Below are positions 10,899 through 24,342 of a DNA stretch of 64,000 nt, piece after piece (within the stretch, counting starts at the first letter, position 1; each line of letters begins with the position of its first letter). The stretch lies in contig OX375874.1 in assembly GCA_947359465.1 (NCBI GenBank), forward strand, positions 95,985,172 to 96,049,171, given 5' to 3'. Both the position numbers and the translations under genes were made by a program. The stretch comes from Metellina segmentata (lineage: Eukaryota > Arthropoda > Arachnida > Araneae > Tetragnathidae). The notes under the pieces were generated by a model. The model was not told the DNA's origin. It saw only the letters and a program-made list of their open reading frames with translations, and did no database searches.

Positions 10899-13800
10899 GA
10901 AAGTATTCTCAATTAAGGATCAGACAATGGGCAAAAATAATTTTCCCACTAGGATGAAAGATAAATATAGGTAGTTTATCATACACACTTCTAAAAGGTT
11001 CAAAGGCGTGTGAAAAATAAAGAAAAGGTACAAAACTGCGATTTTTTTCTACAATGCCTATTTTGAATGTACAGGACATAATTATTTACTTTGCGATAAC
11101 GAATAGAAGCATCCCTTAAACCAAACAACTCGCCAACAAAATACGCCCTTTGGGCATTGAAATCCGGTGAATGGACAGTAGACCGTCCTCCAAGCATCAC
11201 CCGGCTTTGGTTCTCTTCAGAAAAAAAAACCGTTACTTCATTATCTACTACATCTCCTCCGGACTTTCCCTACTTCCTTTTCCGGGACCTTCAGCTTCTG
11301 CAGAGGCGCTGTTGGTTCATTAATGAAATTTAAGCAGATCCAAACTCGTTTCTAAGATGGCGGTTTCACGCGATGCCTACCAATGGACGTACACTGTAAA
11401 CAATGGACACGGCCCCTGAGAGGCCTATTATAGGAAGGCATGGGGAACATCCGTTAGGAGAGAAGACCAACTTTCCGCTCGGATGATTTTCGACGAACGC
11501 AACTGCTTTTTTTTCTTTATCATTACCTTCCATAGAGTAGTTTCTAAATGCAAAGCGGCGTAAAATTGTTCCCGTATATGATGGAGATTTCGAATAACTA
11601 TATTGAACTATAAGTAACTGAGCGCGAATAAGGATGACTATTCCAGAATTCTTTCCTCGGTTGTGCCATTTGAATGGAACAAAATTGTAGAATCCCTCCA
11701 AATCCCAAATAAAATCACTCTGGTATTGTAATTTTAATGATCTCAATATAGTAATAATTTTATTTCAGATTAAAAAAGATTCTACAATTTTGGTACTGGA
11801 ATTGTAATAATTCCAATATCAATATAATTTTACTACAATGTAATATGGCTACGGTTATCTGCCATCCAAATCTGTGATATTATTCATACCCTACCCTCAT
11901 TCAGAAATCCAAATCTCTATATTATCGTTTATACCATAGTTCCCCATCTCTTTTTTAAATCAGAGCCCCCTTTACAAAGACAATATTTTCGGTTATGCCC
12001 ATAATTTTTCATACATCATTTCATATTAAAACTATTATGTAGTAGTAGTGTGTGTGTGTGTAATTTTAGGATTTCGAAAAGCTGGTTTGGAAATAAAACG
12101 ATTTGAAACTGAAATTCTAGAGCCATTTATAAACTCCAAACAACAAAAAAAAGATTGGAACATACAACACTAGATTGACCAGTATTATAAGTGATTAATA
12201 TCAATCAAAAATGAGTAAAAGGGAAAATAATCACTAATGAGACAATAGTCACAAATACATGCATGCTAATACAAGCTCGTTACAATGTCTTATTTTTAGA
12301 CCCATCTGTTGAAATTGAAATCGAGCAATTCTTGTGACAATACATCACTGTAATGAGTGTGTCTGTGTGGTCAAGTTGATAAGTGTTTACTCAACCCTTT
12401 TCATAAGAAAAATTGACCATATCTTAATGGACGATATATTTTGTCAGTACAAAAACTGGTTAGATCTTGAACTCGTCATTATCAAAGGAGGTAGAGTCCA
12501 CTTTAAAAAGTATGATTTATACTAGGGGTGGCCATAGGTGAGTGGTGTGGCTCTAATGCAAATAAAATGCATGCATTTTAATCATGCAATTATTCAAAAA
12601 CACAATGCAATTACAAATGCAATTGTTCAAAAAAAAATGCTTTTCAAAAAAAAAAATATTGTTTTGATTGTATCAAACAATTTTGTAAAGAAAACCTTTA
12701 AAAATTAGATTTGATTTCGGATGCCTTACGAATGTTGTTCCTCTTAGCAGTTAGCTGCCAAAAGTTTGCTTGACGACTTGTTAGGGCAGTTCGCACAAGC
12801 TCAGTTAAATGCTGATCAGTTGAAACAGACTGATGATTGTTTTAATACATTTAAATGTTTAATACAAAGACTCACAACAATACGAAGTACTGAAAATTGA
12901 GATTAGTCTCAGCGCACTCTTTGGTTTTAGGATATTTTTGTTCCGGATTCTGTTTCCCAAACTCAATAGTTGACCAACCATTTTGTTTTTACCTCTTTCA
13001 ATTCTTCATTTTCTTGAAACTCCAGCAGCTCCAACAGCTGACTGGGGGAAGAGGTGGATCTATAGGTAAACTTAAAAAAATTGAACTAATTTTCAGTTTC
13101 TCATTTTTTTTATTTTTATCAAAGATAAATAAATGTCTCTTTCAATATATATCGTCCTGAAATGTGGCTTCCAAAGGTTTGCCACCCTGATTTATACCCT
13201 ACTCACATCTCACACAGCCTTCAGCAGCCCAAGATAGAAATTATGTGCCTCATTTAGGCCTGTAAAAATACCAACGTATTCACTAGCACACAGCACAAAG
13301 CCCAGACAACAATTGACTTTTATCCATAGGGGAAGTTTTTGTTTTCCCTCCACTGCTCATTTTTCCAAAAGGGAATGTCGTGTGTTTGCATATTTGCTCG
13401 AGTTTTAATTCCTCTATAAAAATAGCTTTTTAATTGAAAACCGAGAAAGATTTATTTTCGACTTCTTACGAATATCCGTATGTTGTTACCAGTGGAGTAA
13501 GTTGCCGTTTTCTCTCTCATAAGCGTTATCCAATATGATTAACCCAATAAAAATATCCCTCACGAAACGAAAGAGAAAAATAGGATAGTAGCAGTCCTGT
13601 AAATTTATGCCATTTATATCTTTAGGGTGGAATGACATATATAGGATTAACATAAATGCTATTTGTATTTTATTGTAATGAGAGGGCGGCAACGTTTGTT
13701 GTTCTTGTTCTGAAGATACGTCGGCTACTGTTGGATGCATGACAGATACCCAATTTTCACTGTCAATGTTTATAGTTCTCGAAGTATCGTATTATGGAAA

Positions 13801-16174
13801 TCGGAATGAAGTTAAGTCAATACTTTCATTTAAATAAGTTATTCAACATACTTTTGTATACTTTGTTTTACCTGTTTGCTCAGATGTGAAGTGAAACAGT
13901 TTCACTAGAAGTAAAAACGTTTAAAACATTTAACTTTTTTTAAATTCTGTTTGTTTAAAAAAAATTTAAATGCAGTTTTGAAAAACATACTGAAAAATTC
14001 GGTCTCACCATGTCATATTCCACATTAATTTTAATTTCCTTAATCAGAGAAGAGAATATTCAAAAACTATTTTTCAGTTTTATGCATTTGCAGTTATGAT
14101 CATCAGGATTGTTGATAAGCTCTAAAATATACGAATTCGAAAGATCCTCAACTTCCCGACCTGCTGCATTCACATTTTGGTAGCCCCTTAGATTAGAATC
14201 AGAATTAAAATCTCCTATAGTTTTGCTTGTACAGTGCAGCAAAATCAGGTTTGCTGTAGGGTGGGTTTTACATTGTAAATAGACAACCTAATTTCCATAG
14301 CCTTAGGCCTATTTCACTCTTGTCAATAGTTTCTTCCAAATCTTTATTGACGTTGCTAGAGAACGGATAATAGTTAACTAGTATTTCTATTTCTCTCCTA
14401 AACCTTATATTCCTTGTCAAATTTTTGAATTGCTTGTGCAAACTTTGGTAACTAACTTTCTTATCATGTATTTTGTTTTTTCGCTTACTATTGAACTAAA
14501 AAAAGCAATTAATAAAATGAAATTCACATATTAAAAAAAGCAACAACAATGTGAAGAAAGTAAAAGTGTTGTAATAAATCAGACTAATTTGAACGACACA
14601 TTTATAAATTCTAAAAAAGCTTTGATACCATTTACTAAAAGTTTTAGTTTGCTTTAAAATATACTAATTAATTAAACACTTTATGTATTCAGTTTTTGTT
14701 GATGACGAAATAAAGGGCCCGTTTTCTTTTATAATGACGAGATATCCCTCTCATCACTATCTGGTAAGTTTTGCAAATAGGTTTTTAACCAATTTCGATG
14801 AGATAATTCGTCGAAACAACCACCAAGAGGGTTAAAACATTTAAATAATCATGTCGCAAAATGTGAGTTATGTCCACAAATCAAAGTAACGAACGTTTTA
14901 ATAGAAAAAGTGCCTGTTCTCCTGTCAATATATTATGAATGAAACAAAACATTTAAATGTTTTTTATAAGATGCATTAAAAAAATTCTTAAATGTTAAAA
15001 ATTCTAAATTAGCGGTTAACAAAACTTGCAAAATGAACACCTGCTCCTTTTTTTTCTAAGTTGCAGAATTAAAAATGTCCCAAGAAGAAAAAAAGTATGG
15101 CTGATGGAGGCATAATAAAAAAAAGTAAATATACGGTGACTGTATGGCCATTTTTCTACACGAGGGCTATATTGAACGGGACCAACGTTTATTTCAAGGA
15201 TATCCTTTTTTATCGTTATTAAAATGCAGTGGTACGATTACAATGCTTATGTGGTGATTGCCACCTAGAAACAGGGACTTTTTCCTAGAGGCCGTTAATA
15301 CTATAACAATGCCACTGGATTGGAAAACAAAGACGGAAGGTTTTGAACACTACAAATGCCTTTTTATGAAACTGCCGATGCGTTCATTGGAACAAGGCTT
15401 TGTTGCAGGGCGGAGGCTTATTCACTGTATGAAAGTGAAATGTTCATGTCGATGTTTGGTAGCTAGGTGTTCAATTCCTTTTTTGAATTCTGAGTTTTAC
15501 TTTTAAGAGTATTATTTATCATTAGTTATTACTTTAAAAAATTAAAAATGATTAGTGAATGACATAACTTGAGTGACCTATCAAAATGCGTCCTTACACG
15601 CGCGGTGACGCAGATAGTAATCTTCAATGATATAATCTTTCAATGTTTCTTATGGGAAAAATAACAAGGCCGGTTATGGTCATTAAGTAATGAATAATTA
15701 GAGTACATATTGAAAATGAATTTACAAACTGAACAAAAAAAAAGCAGTTTAAGAAAGTTTTGTTAAAAAACTGATGCGTTTTATTTCTTATTTTCCAGAA
15801 TGTTTAAAAGGATTTAACATATGTTTCAAACATTTACGTCTTCTTATTAACAGAGAAAAGTGCCTGGGAGATTTGATAAAAAATTACTTTTTAAAATCTC
15901 TACGATTGCAGCAATTCGTATAGAGTTATTACTGTATATATTACCGTTTTGTATTAACAATTTAATACAATTTTTAGATAAGGGCCTCAATTATTTTTCA
16001 GAGAAACCACAATTTTACCAATTTTTTATTTCTCAATATGATTTGGCCACATGTAGTCTCATTCAGGCAGGAAATATTGCACACAAAACGGTTAAAAGCC
16101 TCCACCTGTTATTTTTGTTATTAAAAATCTCTTAGCTATTTTCCTTAACATCAACGAAAATTATTGAGAGAGTG
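10899..16174. other. Intronic DNA, nothing recognised
   Basis: Long AT-rich stretch. There is a short GT run at 12048-12060 and A-rich simple sequence at 12600-12660. Frames up to 126 codons (11366-11746 minus) show no known domain. No gene is supported. Confidence 0.4.
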
Positions 16175-16445
16175 AGAGAGCAGCCCTGGAGCAACTAAAC
16201 TCGGTCCAGCCAAAGACCGTCGTGTACGTAATGGGCTGGTACACGTTTAATTTTTTCATGACCTCAAATGTCCTTATGTTGGCTTTATGTGGAAGTTTGG
16301 AGAGTGGGGTGCCAGATCAGGTGTTGTTCTCGTCATCTCACCATGTTTCGACGTGGTATCCTTGTATCTTTCCCTTCGGGATTGATCCTGTACCGTCGCT
16401 AATAGTTCGTTGTGCTGCTCCAGTGCGACGTTAATCAACCATCAA
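16175..16445 (+). repeat. SINE family B, decayed head
   Basis: 'gggctggtacacgttta', 'ggagagtggggtgccag', 'tttcccttcgggattgatcc' and 'gtgctgctccagtgcgacgt' match the SINE body. It ends in 'caaccatcaacctacc'. The head at about 16175-16235 is degenerate. Confidence 0.8.
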
Positions 16446-17093
16446 CCTACCTGGAATTTTATATTGCATTTATATACATTTTAAACTTTAAAGCCTTAAT
16501 TTGCAACTTTCTTCACAATTTCTCAACAATTGGAGATCGTCGTAATACAAAGAAAGTTAGTAAACGAAATATGCGTTGTAGTTGTAGACTCAAGAAGGCG
16601 TAGGGAGTTGTAAGGGTATGTACTGATTCAGCGCCTTCCCTAATGACCTTTGGACATAAAGTGCAACACCCACAAGTTGAACCTGCTGCTGATGTGTACT
16701 TGCGTTATATGTCACACGTTATGAGTAGTTATCGGAAACAACTTATATCCCATAGTGTTCGCTTTCATGCATTCCTGCAGTTGTGTTATTTGATCAAATC
16801 ACGTTTTGATAAGTTTCTACTGGCTCTTATTTTTACGAACTCGAACAAATTTATAGAGCTCTGAAATCTATACACCATCAGTGTTTATCTATATTTATGA
16901 AAAATAATTTTCTAATGCTAGTGATACTAATGGTTTCATTCATGATAATTTACCACTAATTAAAATTCGTCTAAGGTTTATTTCGATTATGTAATTGAAT
17001 ATTTTAGAACTAAAGAAACAGGAAACCTGTCTTGCTAAAAACTGCATATTTATTGCTCAGTACTATTGTACGATTTTTGGAAAATTAAAACTT
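16446..17093. other. Intronic DNA, nothing recognised
   Basis: No supported feature. A 73-codon frame at 16643-16864 has no recognisable domain. Confidence 0.4.
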
Positions 17094-17118
17094 GGAAAAA
17101 AAAAAAAAAAAAAAAAAT
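17094..17118 (+). repeat. Long A homopolymer
   Basis: A run of more than 20 A. It could be the tail of an old retroposed sequence, but I see no body upstream and no flanking duplication. Confidence 0.7.
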
Positions 17119-17219
17119 TAAAAACTACGACTACGCTTTTATTTTCGAAAATGGTAGTTTAAATTCATAAAAAAAAAACTCATTTAAGAGTAATAAGCGA
17201 ATTTTACTCCTATTCTTGA

Positions 17220-17530
17220 ATATCTATATATCTAAAGATTTGATTCAATATTAAGATATCTCATAATGATCTACATATCGCATACATCTATATACGTATA
17301 TATCATACAATACCTTCATCTCATGCAACATATACATACATCATACGATAGTTACGCAATATCTCCCTACAATATCTACATATTTCCTACAAAATCTAAA
17401 TATAACATACACCTGTATATATCATAGCGATCTACATAATATCTACGTATATCATAACTGTTACACAATATCTACATATATCACAACAATTGCATAATAT
17501 CTACAGTGATCATGCAATATCTACATAATA
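17220..17530. repeat. Degenerate 'atatctacatatatca' simple repeat
   Basis: Irregular reiteration of 'atatctacatat', 'atcatac' and 'catctatata' words over about 300 bp, with no clean period. It abuts R1 copy 2. Confidence 0.7.
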
Positions 17531-17540
17531 TCAAATACTT

Positions 17541-18054
17541 GCCACTACTTGGCCAGCCCGGCGTTGCCCGTGACAGTTCTTTTCGTGGGGTCAAGTGTGA
17601 CTGCTCGCTGACGCTCACCAACCCCAGGTGATTGCTTTGTATTCCCATTTGGTTTGATTCGTAAACGAACTCTACAGGCATGCCGTGAAGGCCTCGAAGG
17701 GGCTATTATCAACAACGTAAATCAAAGCACGCTTGAATCGGAAAACTTGGCATATTTCCAAAGACATTTAGAAGAAAAACGCTTGTGACGTCAGCGGTCG
17801 AAAATCGCAAAATCCTCGCCTTTCTTCAATGACGTCACATTCTGGAGCGAAAAAAGAAAGGTGAAAAAAAAACTAATAAATTAATTTTAAAATGCTCTAG
17901 ATTAAATTTTAAAATTCGGGGATGAAACAAAAATCGCAAAAAAATTGGACTACCTGCGTGCCAAATTTCATCACTGTAAGTGCCCCAGATTCGTCAGGAC
18001 ACTGCGTACAGCACACGGAGACAGACAAACACTTCCTTTTATAATAGTAGAGGT
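17541..18054 (+). repeat. Dispersed repeat family R1, copy 2
   Basis: It opens with 'ggccagcccggcgttgcccg' and contains 'ctattatcaacaacgtaaat', 'gacgtcacattctgg' and 'ctctagattaaattttaaaa'. It ends with 'cgtcaggacactgcg' and 'acaaacacttccttttataa'. The order is the same as copy 1, with extra internal sequence. Confidence 0.8.
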
Positions 18055-20756
18055 ATCTAGTTGTCGATTAGAAGTTATCTATTTAGCGTTTGTTAGAAAC
18101 TAGTGACCCAATTTTAAGCGGGGGTGGTGTATGGAAAAGTTGGGACTCCAATGAAAGGATGGGGCTTAAAACAGGTTTAATTACTTCAAGGAACTTGAGA
18201 AAGACTGTCTATGAAGTTGAATGCATACACGAATAAGTATATTAAAATTCCAAAATGCGGTTAATTTAAAATTGGAAGGTGTATCTTTACAGAACATATT
18301 ATCACCAAACCAATGTATCTCAAAATATGCCTGCATTGTTTTCTTTGGTTCGAGAAACTCGAAGCAACAAGGCCAAAGGTGCTCAGAGCTTTATCCAACA
18401 ATTAGCATACAACAAAGGCCTCCTTCAACCAGAAAGGAACCGCGTAAAAAGCCATTACCCGTCACCCCGTAGCCGAGGCAAATTACAGTTTGAGCCTAAC
18501 ATTTATTTCAATTTTGGGTAAACGCACTCCGAAAACAGAAGTCAAATGGCCAGAGTCGAAAAAGCGTCGTTTTTCCCCACTAAAAATAGTCATCAAGGCG
18601 CATTATTCTCAGCAGTCGCGGCTGGGTTCAAAGGAACATTCGGAGGAACTTCTTCAGATGCATAATCGGGATTGTCTTTGCCATTGTTAGGGCACAATGA
18701 GATATGGACCTCGTTGAGGACATTGTTATGTCTCGGATTTTCTCAAGGACACGGCTCCGGGCTCTATGCAAAAGTTCGTTCCAGCTCGTGGCCTTGGTTG
18801 CGGAGGGTGCAAAAGACGTTTCGCCCGTGTCATGAACTGATCTTGATCTCCGTCGTACAAAGAGGAGAGGAAGAGAGCTTTTATATAGAATGGGACATCA
18901 GCTGGGTGGTGGGTGGTTACAAGTACCAGTGGATGACTTGTGCGTGCTTATTAGAATACAAATTCGGAATGAGTGGCCAAAGGCTTTGACCCCATCGCTG
19001 AGGTATATCGGAGAGGGATATAAATAAATTCTTCTCGGAATATTTAAGACAGGGAAATTTAAATTGAAGCGGATACTTCTTTAGCAGAGAAAGAAATACT
19101 CTGAATTCAGGGAAATTTTGCAAAATTTTGTTTTGAAGAAACTAGCTATATTTCCGAATCAACGAATGCTGTAGGAAATCTGGTGTCCTTCGGAGTAGAA
19201 TTATTAAGAATAATTAAGAATCGAAGAATAATTAAGTTTTATGTATTTTATTAAGATTCGTTTGCAGTTTAATTATTTTCTGTTTTAATCCTTAGATGCC
19301 GGCTGTGGCAACATTTAAAACATATCTTTAGAACTTCTGTTCTTGTGATTTTTAAAACTTTTCGTGTTAAGAATTCTTTGAATAGCTGTATGACGATCTT
19401 TATGCCTTAGCGCACGTTTTGTGCGACACATGGAATCATTATTTTAGAGCCACGGCCTCTATTAATGTCACACAGAATTCCTTAAATAACTAAGGTTTTT
19501 AATTAACATTCCAATATAATATATCCGATCAAAGGTTGATTGGTTAGGTTTTTGGCTCAAGAGCCATATTTCTCCATTCTGCGTCAAACCACAATATTAT
19601 ATTGATGAGTATTCTAAATTTGAAAGATTTATTTTATTCGAGGTTTTGCAGAAAAATTTAATATTCTAATATGTTACTTGTTCATTGTAATGTATGTTAA
19701 TTATAAAACAATATTATAACCTGATAAAATATTCAGGGATAAGATTATTTAAAATATTGTCGAAGGTATTACCAATGCTATTGGCATCAATTTTTGTTTT
19801 ACCTGAAAGAAGAATGCAAGCCTAAGAAAATCCACGACAATATTCACTAGTGTTTACTCCAACATATTAAAAATTCAATTCGAATTATTATGGTATCTCA
19901 TGTTTCGTGTATCAAAATTTTGTAATAAATTTATAGTTCTAAGCTACATGTCTCTGTAGGATTAAATAATTACGGTTCTGGTGGTCAGTTTGTACCAGAT
20001 GCCAGCTTTTGGAATAAATTAGCGTAAGCTCTGAAATCATGTAGACATAACATTAGAATGGGTAAAACTTGCTTTGCTATAACATATTTACAACTCTAGA
20101 AATTAGCTTATTTAAATCAACAGGAATTTAACGAAATCCCGCAGTCAGCGAGTCCGAAGCCTGCGAGACAGAAAGTTAGAATGAATCTAAAACTCAAAAC
20201 GAAGGTTCCTTCTTTTTGTTCTTAATTTTTGCATAAGTTCGTAGCTCAATCTCCGATCGGAACGTCAGAACACAAGGAACAGTTGCTATTGGTGGTCAAT
20301 TTGAAGGCCATTCCAAAGAATAAAAAATCTGACGTCACCGCTTGTTTTTTTTATTTTTACTTTACTAGTTTTGAGCTGTTATCTGGATGTAGTCTTGCCT
20401 CTACACAGTTCTCAACATATACATATGTATTGTCGAAAGCTAATTATATTTAATCCTCCAAGTGATATCGACGACACGTCTCATGCATTTATATCTGACC
20501 AGTTTTGCTATTGATACCTCATCAAGACAAGACTGCTCTATTACCTCAAAGGGAATGGAGATTTAAAAGGGACAAACAGATTGTCCATTGCCCGCTACTG
20601 GTGACAGTTTGGAACAGGTATTTGCCTCTACATGTTAGTTTCCAACGTAAAGATAAACCAACAGGAGGGTTAAGTGCAATGTGCTTGTGTCATTTAATTA
20701 TTTTGTTTCGTTTTACTTTTTCTCATATTTAAATCATATCCAGGGTTGGTGTTTTA
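18055..20756. other. Intronic DNA, mostly nothing recognised
   Basis: The segment 18400-18990 is less AT-rich but carries only overlapping short frames of no recognisable family. 19541-19585 holds a small piece resembling SINE family C ('ggctcaagagccatat'). Confidence 0.4.
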
Positions 20757-20903
20757 ATTAACATCACACTGGAGCAGCGCAACGGGATATTGGCTACGGT
20801 CCGAGATCAGACCCTAGGACAACAACACGTAGTTTTGAACTACTGTCAGATGACGAGGCCCACTCCAGACTTTCAAACCACGCCAACGTGAATTGTACCC
20901 ATG
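20757..20903 (-). repeat. SINE A/B body fragment
   Basis: 'cactggagcagcgcaacgg', 'tggctacggtccgagatcag' and 'actgtcagatgacgaggcc' match the shared body in minus orientation. The head is absent and the middle is shortened. Confidence 0.75.
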
Positions 20904-20939
20904 GATAGAACTGTTAAGCTCAGTTTCCATGTAATTATT

Positions 20940-21560
20940 TTTATGTTTCTTCATGTTGGGGGTCATACCTCAAAGCTTTCTCTAATCCCCGCTAAAGGGA
21001 GAACAGACGAAATACCCTTGAAAACGAAAATAAGTCACTCCGCCTGAATGACAAAAAGTTATCAATGTATCTTTCTGCATGGCTGAAGCATTTCGCTGTT
21101 CCAAACCGAAAGCACATGTTCTGTGGGCTTAGCAAGCGATGTCTGTAACTAGTAGTCGCATAATCACCCACGATTCCCGATTCCCGAATGGCCTTGTAGC
21201 AGTCGGCGTCCGAGACCCATGCTGACAGGGCATTGTAGCACTCGGAACAAGCGATTCCTTTGTTGGATTGCTGGGTTTGTTACCCCGCACTGGAGCCTCT
21301 TCCTCCTCCCGAATCCCACAAAATCGCCCTATCACGCCACCCTCCCAGCACTGCTTCCGCCGGAAGTGCATCCATACAGGTAGTCAGCCACCTGCTGTAA
21401 CCCCTCGGATGCTGTTTTTTTCTTTCTTCCCTTTCCTCCCAGAGGGAACAGCGAAAAGTTTCCAGGGGTCGAGGGGAAGGTACGTTTCTCAGGTGAATTT
21501 GAATGGAAAGTGTGTACCTTTGCCCCTAGAAGGTATGTGGAATTGAGGGTGCATGCTGAG
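20940..21560. other. GC-rich island in AT-rich intron
   Basis: About 600 bp with clearly higher G+C and several CpGs. It includes 'ttccgccggaagtgc' near 21355 (an ETS-type site core, CCGGAAGTG) and a donor-like 'cag|gtagt' at about 21379. Overlapping frames on both strands (21268-21546 plus, 21332-21706 minus) resemble no known protein. It may be an unrecognised exon, an alternative promoter or an old repeat. Confidence 0.35.
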
Positions 21561-24342
21561 TGAAAAGTGCTATCAAAAGATATTTGATCTACCGAGGTTA
21601 GATATATCTGAATATGATTCTCCAATTTTGTATTCCAACTTGTATCAGTACGATTTTTAAGAAATTGCAGTGAAGTATGTACATTGTTATTCGTTAGGGG
21701 GAGCAAGATTTATCTTCGTAGAAGTTATTAATCTAAGGTTATTCTAAAGTTATTAAAACAACGAGCTTCTAAATAGGCTTAGGCTGTAGTAGAGATGAAA
21801 GTATAAGAGTGGCAAATTTTGAGATTCGTTTTGCAACAAAAATAAATGTCAATTTGAGATGTATTTAAAAAGTACTAAAACTAGTTAATTTAGATGGCGT
21901 TTAAAAAGCAGACTACTTTATGCAATAAATAATTTAGTAGATGAATATGGCCTGTGATCAGAGAGGGAATGGCGGTTAGCAAATTTTATGTTAATATAGA
22001 TTTCAAAACTGATTAGAGTGTAAACTCTTGTGAAAATTGCTTTGCAAGAATAAAACTTTCAATAGAAATCCAGAAACCTAATTCCGGGAAATCTTTAGAC
22101 GTTCTTCATCCCTTGTAAGTACTTTAAAGAATTCACCAAAACGATTACAATAATGTTTAAGAATTCTTTCTTAGAATAAAATGGTATCTTTTAAAACCTG
22201 TTGTCATATACTTAGAGGCGGTAATCTTCAATTCTTGTAAGAGATTAACTCTCGCGTAAAACATTTTTTGAGCTTAGAACATAGTTTTGGATTCAACTGA
22301 ATAAAAATGATCCTATCAATGTTTGCTAATATATTATTACAATGTATTTTATTGTTCGTGTATGAAATGACAAGCATAAGATAGGCTTGTTTAGAAATGA
22401 GCTGGATTGAAAGGAGATCATGTGTTAAATGTTAGTAGATACTTAGCTGATTTGCAAATCCTATTTTTTTGTTGGACAGCTTGTAGATCGTATGACCCTT
22501 CAAGCACAAATTGGCGAGAACGTTGAATTGCATTGTATACTCAAAATTAAAGATTTATTTTTGACATTCTACGGAAAATTTATTATCGGAAAGATTCTAA
22601 CCGGATGCGAAATAACAAAATATCATTCAATTCTAAACAATGACCGTGGCGTATTGAGTTTATTGGGCACCTAAATAACAAAGGTCGTGAGTCCTGAATA
22701 AATTTTTCATTAAGAAGGATTTTTCCCAGTGAGGCAATTTCTGTGGTTACAAATTTTTACGATACGGGCTCGGAAATGGTACATCTAGAACAACAGCACT
22801 ACGAACTCGGTATCAGAAAAATAGCGAAAAATAAACAAACCCGGACTCGAACGTCAGACAGAAAACTTTATGGCACAGGGAAATTGGACAGCTAAAAACA
22901 GAAACAAAACGAAAGCAAAGTCAAGCATTTTACCAGAAAATATGCACCAGGAGAGTGACTGGAAAGAGAAAATGGTGTTCGAAATTGTACTACTGGAGCA
23001 AAGGCCGTAAGCAGATGATAATGGGTGCTGAGGAATGCAGGAGAGAGGATGTTGGGAGGGATTTCCTGTTTCGAATTTATCACTTGGAATTTGAGAGAAT
23101 AAAAATGGTTCGATATGCATTGTTCCAACATGCGTCGTGATCGGTGTTACAATAAAGGTTGTCAAGTTCAAATAGTTGTTGCTCAGAGTCAGATGAACTG
23201 GAATACAATGTGATCTTTCCGATTCGAGATTTGCTATCGGATGTTGGCACAGAAGGTTGGAATGTTTTTCTCAGACACTACGTGCGAAGATAGCAGATTA
23301 TTGTTAATCGAGCATGGTGTCCGACTAATAAGAGCTCGTAAAAATGCCAGGCTGACTGGATCCCAAAGATTAATGGACGTTGGAACACGCTGACCATTTT
23401 CGAATGATCAAAACGTTTTTATAGCTTTAATCTGATTTATAAAATGTAATGGGTAGAAGAAAGTATTGGATATATCCATAGATAAAGCATTGAAAACTAT
23501 CAATTATGAACACATAATTCTTATAATTAGTTCAGTTTTGTAGCGTTCAGATTTAGTTCAACAACATTATAAGTAAAATTGGAATGAGCGATAATATGAG
23601 TATTCAACTATTTATTTTATAATAAACTAGTTTTACCCAAGCAAAATTTCACATATCTTTGTAAAACACTAAATATATGCTGTACACAAAATATCTATGC
23701 AACTCATCAAAGTATCATCTTAACTAATGAAAATATCATTTGAAGATCGATAAATAACTAATACACAAAAATTCAGTAATTTGATTAAACTTTTAGCAGT
23801 TGCGTTGAGTTAGAAAAAATCTGATTTTTCTTTTCTAGAATATTCCTTGAGTTGTTTCTTTTTAATTTATAGACAACTTTAAACTTTTTTTATTATTCTT
23901 TAAACTTTCTGTTTAAAAGTCCAAATACGACTCGTATCTTAGTTCCACTTATTAATATTTATACCGGGAAAAATCATACATTGATTTTAGAGTACGGGTG
24001 TATAAAAACTGCATGTTTACTGTGTGAATATATTCAAAAGAAATATCACACATAATTGAAAGGGTGAGAAATTATTTTACTTTCAAAAGGTTTTGCGTGT
24101 TTTCTATGCGTAACTTATAGCTTAAATCTCAAATTAAAAAATATTTTTAAATCTCGCCGAGCTTTATGTAAAACTAATGTTGCACTATACTACTTAATGT
24201 GCTAATATTACTTCCTACTAGCTCACGTACTATTAATCATAGTTTAAAAACCGTTAATAAAAGGAAATGTATGGGTAGAGAATTAAAATAGTAAATAAGT
24301 TCTAAATATTTTCATATATAAGTACTTCAGTTGATGAATATA
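21561..24342. other. Intronic DNA, nothing recognised
   Basis: No gene supported. The frames at 22854-23171 overlap on both strands and are low-complexity. Confidence 0.4.

Noticed and set aside
11366..11746. 126-codon minus-strand frame
   Set aside because: Longest unrecognised frame in its region, but no domain, no homologous pattern and no splice context.
17094..17118. Poly(A) tail of a processed pseudogene
   Set aside because: No gene-like body upstream and no flanking target duplication.
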